Source: Rhodopirellula sp. P2 (GTDB lineage: Bacteria; Planctomycetota; Planctomycetia; Pirellulales; Pirellulaceae). Taken from it: a stretch of 64,000 nucleotides of DNA. Of the stretch, positions 9,486 to 15,568 are shown in pieces (position 1 is the first letter of the stretch; every line of letters begins with the position of its first letter). Where the stretch lies: NCBI RefSeq assembly GCF_028768465.1, contig NZ_CP118225.1, forward strand, positions 1,116,001 through 1,180,000, given 5' to 3'. The notes beneath the pieces are model-generated. The model did not search any database, was not told where the DNA came from, and worked only from the letters and a program-made list of their open reading frames with translations. A program made the position numbers and the translations under genes.

Positions 9486-10517
9486 ATGGACGAGGGCACA
9501 CGGTTTCGACGTCGCACATTGGATGGTGCACGATCGTTCGTTCTGGGTGGTTTCTTCTTGTGGTTCTCCGCTGGAACCGCTGGCGCTCAAACCCAGCCAA
9601 TTCAACCGCCGGTCGCTCAGTCGTTGGTGGCTGAACCTCCGTTGCGATTCCATGCGCCCCAGCAATGGGCCGTCGCCAACCCACCGGAGATGGAACTCGA
9701 GAATTTCCGGCGCGGCGTGTTCCAAGGCGGTGAATTGCTGGGCGGTTATCTCACCGATGGCAGTGATTCGCCCGTCGGGGCCGGGACAACGGGTGGACTG
9801 GATGAGACGTTTTGGGAGATTCGTCTGAGCACAGGCATCCCTCTGGGCAGCCTCGACAACTTGCTGGGAGTGCGTCCATTCTTTCGGGCCGATCATCTCG
9901 GTGGCCTCTCTGGGACGGATGCACCCGACACGCTCTACAGCACTGGCGTCACGTTGTTTCACCGCAAGAAGTGGAACGAACGAGTCTCAACGATTGTGAT
10001 TGCAACGCCGTCCGTGCGGAGTGACTTTACCACCAGTGACAACGCGTTTCGATTGTTTGGACTGGGGCTCGTGAATTGGCAATGCCGAGATGATTTGAGT
10101 CTTTCGCTGGGCGCGGTTTACTTCGATCGCAGCGACCTGGGTGTGCTGCCAGCGATTGGCCTGACATGGACGCCTTCGCCGGAGTGGAAGATCGATCTGA
10201 TGATGCCGCGACCGCAGATCAATCGTCGATTGTGGGTCGATCCAGGCCAGGCAGAGGGCTGGGCATTTCTCGGCGGATCGCTGGGCGGGAACACATGGGC
10301 GGTGACTCGCCAAGGCGGTTTGAGAGACGGTCAGAGCGATGAGTTGACCGTGAAAGGGCTTCGGTTCTTCGGCGGTTACGAGACGCTCGTGACGGGCAAT
10401 CGGGGGTGGGGAATGGAGGTTGGCTACGTCTTCAACCGTTCGCTGGAGTACGAGCGGGAGGCCATCGAGTTCGATTTGCACGACGCGGTGTTCGTCGAGG
10501 CCAGTTGGAAATTCTGA
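9486..10517 (+). CDS. Secreted beta-barrel-like protein (DUF6268-like), unknown function
   Basis: A 343-residue protein with an N-terminal hydrophobic signal (about residues 17-34, FVLGGFFLWFSAGTAGAQ; likely cleavage after AGA-Q). The rest is rich in alternating short strands and turns (FGLGLVNWQCRDDLSLSLGA, LGVLPAIGLTWTPSPEWKID) and ends WKF, with a terminal aromatic residue as in outer-membrane beta-barrel proteins. It resembles planctomycete proteins labelled DUF6268, but this is from memory and unverified. It starts 24 bp after tRNA-Leu and is followed in the same direction by the xylanase, so a shared role at the cell surface is possible but not shown. Confidence 0.6.
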   Translation: MDEGTRFRRRTLDGARSFVLGGFFLWFSAGTAGAQTQPIQPPVAQSLVAEPPLRFHAPQQWAVANPPEMELENFRRGVFQGGELLGGYLTDGSDSPVGAGTTGGLDETFWEIRLSTGIPLGSLDNLLGVRPFFRADHLGGLSGTDAPDTLYSTGVTLFHRKKWNERVSTIVIATPSVRSDFTTSDNAFRLFGLGLVNWQCRDDLSLSLGAVYFDRSDLGVLPAIGLTWTPSPEWKIDLMMPRPQINRRLWVDPGQAEGWAFLGGSLGGNTWAVTRQGGLRDGQSDELTVKGLRFFGGYETLVTGNRGWGMEVGYVFNRSLEYEREAIEFDLHDAVFVEASWKF

Positions 10518-10580
10518 AGCACTCCGAAAACGGAAACTTCGGGGTTTGACCGGTCTACAATCTGAGCGAAGAGGGGTCTC

Positions 10581-12341
10581 ATGGGATCTCCGTTCCTTCC
10601 GATGAGTCCACTGGTCGTGTGCATGTTTTCCTCAAGAAGTCGTTTCTTTCACACGGTTTGTGTGGTTCTGCTTGGCCTTTCAGCCGGATTGCAGACGCCT
10701 GCCTCGGCTCAGGAAACCTTTCCCGGCGATCGGCTGAGAGAGCTGGTGCCGCCCAACTTTGCGATTGGCGGCGTGATGGGTGGGTACGACACCGAGTCAC
10801 TCGACACCCCGGTCCTGGACCTGGCCCGCGCGGAATTCAACGCGGTGACGACCAAAGCCTTCATGCCGTTTGGTCCTTGGACCGACCCGGCTCAACCGAT
10901 CGATACGTCCGGACTGACGCGAAACGTTGCTTGGGCGGTTCAGAATGGGATGCAGGTGCACGCTCATGTGTTGGTCTATCCAACCGAAAACGTCCGCTTG
11001 CCATGGTTTCAGCAATTGCCCAACGAGGATGTCGAGCAGGTGCTGCAGCAGTACGCCTCAACGATGGCGGGCAGTGTTTCCGGCGGTGTTTGGGTGTGGG
11101 ACGTTGTCAACGAAGTCATTGGTGACAACGGTGACGTGATGGATGCCGATGGGCTTCGAATGGGGCTCGGTAGCGGTCAGAACTTCGTGCCTTACAAAGA
11201 GTACGCGGCCATGGGGCCCGACTACATCGCGAAGGCGTTTCAGTGGGCGCATGCTGCCGATCCCAACGCGTTGCTGATTCTCAACGAGTACTCCGCTGAA
11301 ACGGTCAACGACAAATCCGATCGCTTGCTGGCGTTGTGCAAGCGACTTCGCGATCAAGGTGTTCCGATCGACGGAGTTGGTTTTCAAAACCACTGGCTCG
11401 ATCTCCGCTACGAACCCAACTACGACAGCATCCGCGAAAACTTTCAGCGGTTTGCCAACGAGGGTTTTCAGGTCTTCATCACCGAATGCGATGTGGCCGC
11501 CGTGCACACACAAGATCCAGCGGGCAGTCCGCCATCGCAAGAACAACTTCAACGACAAGCTCGCGTGTTTTCGAACTTGTTGCAGATCGCACTGGAGCAG
11601 CCTGCGTGCAAGTCGTTCTTGATGTGGGACTACACCGATGAGACCTCTTGGTTGCAAAATACGAACTTCACATTGACCTTGGCGGATCGTCGACCGGGAC
11701 ATTCCGACACGGTGATTCCACCCGGAACATCAATGTTTGCAACGCCGATCGCAGGCGGCGATGGCATCGTTCCGATCTCGCCGAAGTTGGCGTATTTGGA
11801 GATGCAGGCGGCGCTTTTGAATCGGCCTTTCGACACCTACCGAGTGACCAGCGGTTGGGATTGGCAAACGTCCTACTTGGCTCGTTTTGGTCAACCCAAT
11901 TCGGAAGGCCAGTTCGTTCCGGGCACTGGTGTTTATGCGGAACGATTGGATGATCAGTCCGAGACGTGGTCGAGTTTGAAGTGGGAGCTGGAACGGATTG
12001 ATGCCAGCGCCTATCGCATTCGCAATCTGTGGGGCGATGGGGCGGACTATCTGACTCGGCAACCCGCACCAAGTGGCGACCCCAACGAGATTTTGCCTGG
12101 CGGTACCGTCGGGATGCAGTCACTCAATGAAGGATGGACGAGCCAGCAATGGTTCTTCATCCCGGCCGGTAACGGCGGCTTCCGATTGGTCAACGGCTGG
12201 GCACCCGAGGACGGCGTTCTGACCCGCGAGGCTCAAGGCCAGAACTCAGTCGGTGACGATGTGCCTGGCCCCGAGGTTCGTTTGCATCCACCCGCGGATT
12301 GGTCCAGCCAAGTCTGGTACTTCGACCGCATCGGCCAGTGA
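10581..12341 (+). CDS. Secreted GH10 endo-1,4-beta-xylanase-like protein with ricin-like C-terminus
   Basis: A 586-residue exported glycoside hydrolase. A signal segment (residues 23-43, ending ASAQE) precedes a GH10 (beta/alpha)8 barrel of about residues 55-400. Visible catalytic features are the acid/base Glu178 in WDVVNEV and the nucleophile Glu302 in VFITECDVA, plus LNEYS and QNHW at positions matching GH10 landmarks. The N-terminal half starts from FAIGG and carries HAHVLVYP instead of the usual RGHTLVWH, so substrate preference may differ from classical xylanases. Residues about 430-580 (YRIRNLWGDGADYLTRQ, TSQQWFFIP, FRLVNGW) resemble a ricin-type beta-trefoil carbohydrate-binding domain. 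ATGs at 10581, 10602 and 10623 are all possible. An IS4-family element lies 55 bp downstream. Confidence 0.85.
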   Translation: MGSPFLPMSPLVVCMFSSRSRFFHTVCVVLLGLSAGLQTPASAQETFPGDRLRELVPPNFAIGGVMGGYDTESLDTPVLDLARAEFNAVTTKAFMPFGPWTDPAQPIDTSGLTRNVAWAVQNGMQVHAHVLVYPTENVRLPWFQQLPNEDVEQVLQQYASTMAGSVSGGVWVWDVVNEVIGDNGDVMDADGLRMGLGSGQNFVPYKEYAAMGPDYIAKAFQWAHAADPNALLILNEYSAETVNDKSDRLLALCKRLRDQGVPIDGVGFQNHWLDLRYEPNYDSIRENFQRFANEGFQVFITECDVAAVHTQDPAGSPPSQEQLQRQARVFSNLLQIALEQPACKSFLMWDYTDETSWLQNTNFTLTLADRRPGHSDTVIPPGTSMFATPIAGGDGIVPISPKLAYLEMQAALLNRPFDTYRVTSGWDWQTSYLARFGQPNSEGQFVPGTGVYAERLDDQSETWSSLKWELERIDASAYRIRNLWGDGADYLTRQPAPSGDPNEILPGGTVGMQSLNEGWTSQQWFFIPAGNGGFRLVNGWAPEDGVLTREAQGQNSVGDDVPGPEVRLHPPADWSSQVWYFDRIGQ

Positions 12342-12387
12342 TTTGAAAGAACCCATTCGGCCAAACCAGCCCGCCCCAACAAAAAGG

Positions 12388-12396
12388 GGACGGAGG
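12388..12396. repeat. Left copy of 9-bp target-site duplication
   Basis: GGACGGAGG immediately outside the left terminal inverted repeat. An identical copy lies at 14139-14147 immediately outside the right end. Confidence 0.85.
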
Positions 12397-12424
12397 CAAT
12401 AGTGTTCGGCCCGACGTTTGCCGG
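12397..12424 (+). repeat. IS4 element left terminal inverted repeat
   Basis: This 28-bp sequence is the exact reverse complement of 14111-14138. It begins CAATAGTG and ends TTTGCCGG. Confidence 0.92.
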
Positions 12425-12580
12425 CTGGAATATTGGCGGATGGTTGGCGAGTTGAGTGTGGGTTCATTGCGAAGGAAGCGAAGCGATCCGGCTTGCCCAG
12501 GGCCGTTGCGTTTTTGTGTTTGGTACCGCGCAGCATTTACGCCGAGACCAGTCAGGCAAAATGACTTCCCGCAACGCCGA

Positions 12581-13897
12581 TTAGCAAATTTCTTGACGCT
12601 CCTCTTTGGCACGCTTTGCCTCTTCTGCAGCAGCTTGCTTTTCGATGTGAGCTATCAGCTCCTCTTCACTGGCTAAGCCTTGAAAGTAGAAACAGATCAT
12701 TTCAAACGTTCGTTTCGTGGGGCGAGATCCAGTCCACAGGTTGATCAGTAAGCAGGCAATCACCGAACAATAGACTTGGATCTGGATCCCATTGACGTTG
12801 TGGCTGATAAGGTGATCGCCGCCCATCAGTTGCTTGTAGAACCGAAAGAAGATTTCAATTGTCCATCGGTAGGAGTAGATCAGGGCAATGATTTCAGCAG
12901 GTACATTCAGCAGATTGGTGGCAATGCGAAGGATCCCATCGCTGTTGGGTGCCTTGGAACCTCTCGCCTTTCCGCCTGTGCGGTTTTGATGAGGCGTGCA
13001 GCGGATTTGGATCAACCGGATCGGATGATCAGGGGAATTTGAGCTGCTGCTCGATCCTCCAAGCTTCACAATCGTATCGTTGAGCACCCCCGCAGCACGG
13101 TCACCCTCGGTTAACTCAAGTTCTTGAGTCGTCTCGTAAACCGTGTTGTCACGTAGTCGGCAAACATAGCTACTCGATGACGCGACGATTGAATTGAAGA
13201 GCGAGAACTTGGCATAGCCACGGTCCATCACGTACAAGCGATCTTCTTCGAGCACTCGTTTGAGCACGGCCCGCTCGTCGTGTTCTCCACCGCCGTCAGG
13301 TGTCACGTCGACTCGTACGGGCAGCAGGTTATTGACCTCAAAGTGTGTGTGTAGTCGCCATCGCACCAGCGCTGAGCCCGTTGTTTGCTTCAGAATGGAT
13401 GCGGCAATCAGCGACGGCAAGGCGTTAACAAGTGAGCCATCCACGGCGGTGATCGTTTGCTGAATGCTGCTCAGTCGCGGGTCCGGGGCAGCATCGTTGA
13501 CTTCAGCAGACAAGGCCTCAATGATCGGCTTGAGAAGGTCTGCAGAGAACAGCCCACCGGCTTCGGATAGCGATCCCAGCGAAGCTTTCTCGTTGCCCAG
13601 TTTGTCACGTACTTTCGTCAACTCACTGGCCTGCGAGATTGCTCGCAAACTTGAGACAGTGGGGTTCAGGACATACAGCAACACGAGCATGCAATACTGA
13701 TCGTAGTGCAGCGTACGGTTGCCAGCGGTATCACGCTGGCACTCATGTTCGTGAAGATGCTCGAGCAGAGGCTTGAGCATGGCGAAGTATTTGAGGCCTT
13801 CGATTTTGATCTTTGGCTTGACGAGAGATTCCTGTGTTCGCTCGCCCTGGTCATCAGGAAGCTTTCGTCTTTTGAGTCGCTTGGTTTTGGTTGGCAT
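12581..13897 (-). CDS. IS4-family transposase
   Basis: A 438-residue DDE transposase that cuts and joins the element's ends. The acidic triad is visible: Asp153 in TAVDGSLVNA, Asp225 in YVMDRGYAKF, and Glu348 in YSYRWTIEIFFRFYK. The last matches the IS4 signature Y-(2)-R-(3)-E-(6)-K exactly (Y341, R344, E348, K355). An N-terminal basic stretch (KTKRLKRRKL) and a Lys/Glu-rich C-terminus (AAAEEAKRAKEERQEI) flank the catalytic core. The length is normal, with no frameshift or internal stop. The gene lies inside perfect terminal repeats and is probably functional. Confidence 0.95.
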   Translation of the reverse strand: MPTKTKRLKRRKLPDDQGERTQESLVKPKIKIEGLKYFAMLKPLLEHLHEHECQRDTAGNRTLHYDQYCMLVLLYVLNPTVSSLRAISQASELTKVRDKLGNEKASLGSLSEAGGLFSADLLKPIIEALSAEVNDAAPDPRLSSIQQTITAVDGSLVNALPSLIAASILKQTTGSALVRWRLHTHFEVNNLLPVRVDVTPDGGGEHDERAVLKRVLEEDRLYVMDRGYAKFSLFNSIVASSSSYVCRLRDNTVYETTQELELTEGDRAAGVLNDTIVKLGGSSSSSNSPDHPIRLIQIRCTPHQNRTGGKARGSKAPNSDGILRIATNLLNVPAEIIALIYSYRWTIEIFFRFYKQLMGGDHLISHNVNGIQIQVYCSVIACLLINLWTGSRPTKRTFEMICFYFQGLASEEELIAHIEKQAAAEEAKRAKEERQEIC

Positions 13898-14110
13898 GGC
13901 GAACCAACGATTGCCCGCTCAACGCAGGAGTAAAGCAACATCGACGCATGAGCCAATCCGGTTTCACGCATCTCGACTCTGGCGGATGCAAACCATTGAA
14001 AGTTTCACATCATCGCAACTGCCCGTCAGTTCCCTTGAAGCACGAACGAGACACTCTCGCCCAGCGAGCGAAGGCAAGCCAAATTGTCGTTGCTAGCAAT
14101 TCAGCATCGA

Positions 14111-14138
14111 CCGGCAAACGTCGGGCCGAACACTATTG
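14111..14138 (-). repeat. IS4 element right terminal inverted repeat
   Basis: This 28-bp sequence is the exact reverse complement of 12397-12424. It ends CACTATTG and is followed directly by the target duplication. Confidence 0.92.
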
Positions 14139-14147
14139 GGACGGAGG
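14139..14147. repeat. Right copy of 9-bp target-site duplication
   Basis: GGACGGAGG, identical to 12388-12396. Removing the IS rejoins AAAAAGG + GGACGGAGG + TCAATTTG as the likely original site. Confidence 0.85.
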
Positions 14148-14277
14148 TCAATTTGCCAGGCGGTGCACATGGGATTCGTGTTGGTGCGGTGCCCAAGAGG
14201 ATTTGGGCTCTCCTCGTTGGACGCTTGTTTGACTTCGCATGACATGTTTCGGATGGATGTCTCATCCGGCATGCCAG

Positions 14278-14660
14278 GCAGGTCAGCAGGAGTCTTTCGG
14301 CATTTGAACCGTTTTTACAAACGTTTTTGCTCCCGCGTGCAACTTTTGAAGTTGCGCTTTTGCATTCTGTTTTGTTGGCCAAAGGCCTTCATCATCGTAG
14401 CCTGGGGCATTGCCCCAGGAATCGAGAACAATGGGAAATGAGTTGGCCAACGGCCAACATCAACCCACATGTTCTGAATTGAATTTGGCCGTTGGCCAAA
14501 ATGGGGCCGTGCTCTCCTGGTCCAGGGGCGTTGCCCGCTGGCTATGTTGAAGAAGGCCGTTGGCCATTCAACAAAAAAGGCGCAACTTCAAAACGTACAA
14601 CCGGGGCGAACGCCCAAACGGCTCACATGGTGATTTCCGATGATTGCTGTCCACCTGCTT
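14278..14660. repeat. Palindromic MITE-like element, long form (about 383 bp)
   Basis: A gene-free stretch made of nested inverted repeats. The ends (GCAGGTCAGCAGGAGTC on the left; GCTGTCCACCTGCTT on the right) are imperfect inverted repeats. Inside, TTTTGAAGTTGCGC near 14345 is mirrored by GCGCAACTTCAAAA at 14580, and TTGGCCAAAGGCCTTC is mirrored by GAAGGCCGTTGGCCA, so the arms form one long imperfect hairpin. CCTGGGGCATTGCCCCAGG at 14401-14419 is a hairpin of its own. A 127-bp version sharing both ends occurs at 49957-50083. It contains no transposase. The right edge touches the stop codon of the DJ-1/PfpI gene. The rest of the gap (14148-14277) shows nothing I recognise. Confidence 0.65.
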
Positions 14661-15225
14661 ACCTCTTGGCGTCGCGAGCGGCTTCGAGTTGTTGGATCCA
14701 GGGTGCGATGTAGAAGCCGTTGTCGCGGTACGTGCGTCCGCTGACGAGGTTGCCGTCGATCACGCACGGTTCATCGACGAAGATCCCGCCGCAAACCTCT
14801 AAGTCGAATTGGCACTTGGCAACGGTGGCCATTCGGCGTCCGCGAACGCGATCGGCGTAGGCGGGGATCTCGACGCCATGGCAAACGCTGGCGATGGGTT
14901 TGTTGGTGTCAAAGAAGTGTTGGGTGATCCGCACCAGGTCTTTGTCGTAGCGGATGTACTCCGGTGCTCGGCCGCCGGAGAAGAAGATGCCGGCGTAGTC
15001 GTCTTCTTTCACTTCCGCGAAGGGAACGTCGCAATCCAGCGTGTAACCTTCCCATTCTTTGGTGATCGTCCAGCCGGGTTTCACTTCGTGCAGAACCAGT
15101 TGGTAGAGCCGTTTCTCGGGCGCGGTCACGATCGGTTCGAACCCGGCTTCTTGCAGCCGGTAATACGGGTACATCGTGTCCAGCAACTCGGTGGCATCGC
15201 CGATGACGATCAGCACTTTTTCCAT
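14659..15225 (-). CDS. DJ-1/PfpI family protein
   Basis: A 188-residue single-domain protein of the class I glutamine amidotransferase-like fold. The nucleophile elbow is IASVCHGVEIPAY with Cys115-His116. FFSGGRAPEYIRYDKDLVRI carries the GGR-P segment typical of PfpI-like members, and the N-terminus MEKVLIVIGDATELLDTMYPY is normal for the fold. Members act as proteases, deglycases, chaperones or stress proteins; which activity applies here cannot be told. The gene stands alone, convergent with nothing on its 3' side except the palindromic element. The ATG at 15225 gives the standard length. Confidence 0.88.
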   Translation of the reverse strand: MEKVLIVIGDATELLDTMYPYYRLQEAGFEPIVTAPEKRLYQLVLHEVKPGWTITKEWEGYTLDCDVPFAEVKEDDYAGIFFSGGRAPEYIRYDKDLVRITQHFFDTNKPIASVCHGVEIPAYADRVRGRRMATVAKCQFDLEVCGGIFVDEPCVIDGNLVSGRTYRDNGFYIAPWIQQLEAARDAKR

Positions 15226-15568
15226 GATGAAATCCCTTGATTCAGTCGTGCGACTCGTCGCGTGGCAATCGTTTGCCTCGGGCGCAACGATGTCGGAGGT
15301 CGGTACTTTAACCTGTCACGGATCGCTGCCCCAACAGGTCGAGTCCCACCGTTGAGACGGGGCACATCCCCGAAAACGGTGTTGGAATCGGCCTGAAATG
15401 GCGTCGTTCGGTTTCTTGAGGTGGATAAATTCGCATATTCGTGCGACTTCTGCTTGGTTTGTGACCTAGAGTTCAGGTGCTGCCTCGTGAGAGGGCAGTT
15501 CGGGAGCCGGGGGGTTCCTTCCTAGGTGACATGGGCAGTCAGCTGTTCCAAACCAAGTACCCCCTACG
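15226..15568. other. Intergenic region with leader of the flagellin-IN gene
   Basis: A 343-bp region between divergent genes. The part nearest the DJ-1 gene shows nothing distinctive. The last 120 bp holds the nested inverted repeats described separately. I looked for sigma-28 and sigma-54 flagellar promoters and found no convincing match. Confidence 0.4.
15451..15559 (+). ncRNA. Possible structured 5' leader (candidate cis-regulatory RNA)
   Basis: An 11-bp closing helix pairs TGCTTGGTTTG (15451-15461) with CAAACCAAGTA (15549-15559), with one G-U pair, and ends 10 nt before the ATG of the next gene. Inside it, ACCTAG (15464-15469) pairs with CTAGGT (15522-15527), and CTGCCTC (15480-15486) folds with GAGGGCAG over a GTGA tetraloop with one bulge. 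A second GGCAG at 15534-15538 could compete for the same CTGCC. The start codon lacks a Shine-Dalgarno sequence. The folding was done by eye only, and the element matches no riboswitch class I know. Confidence 0.35.

Larger units (their letters stand above)
12397..14138 (-). mobile_element. Complete IS4-family insertion sequence, 1742 bp
   Basis: The element is bounded by 28-bp perfect terminal inverted repeats (12397-12424 and 14111-14138, left end CAATAGTGTTCGGC) and flanked by 9-bp direct repeats, so both ends are defined by sequence. It encodes a single intact transposase on the minus strand. The non-coding parts are 156 bp on the left and 213 bp on the right. The 9-bp duplication fits IS4-group elements. 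The insertion is intergenic, downstream of the xylanase, and no gene is visibly broken by it. Perfect ends and an intact DDE gene suggest a recent and possibly active insertion. Confidence 0.92.

Noticed and set aside
15300..15568. Known c-di-GMP riboswitch or flagellar sigma promoter before the flagellin-IN gene
   Set aside because: The inverted repeats do not match the conserved cores of c-di-GMP-I or -II that I know, and no convincing sigma-28 or sigma-54 element was found.
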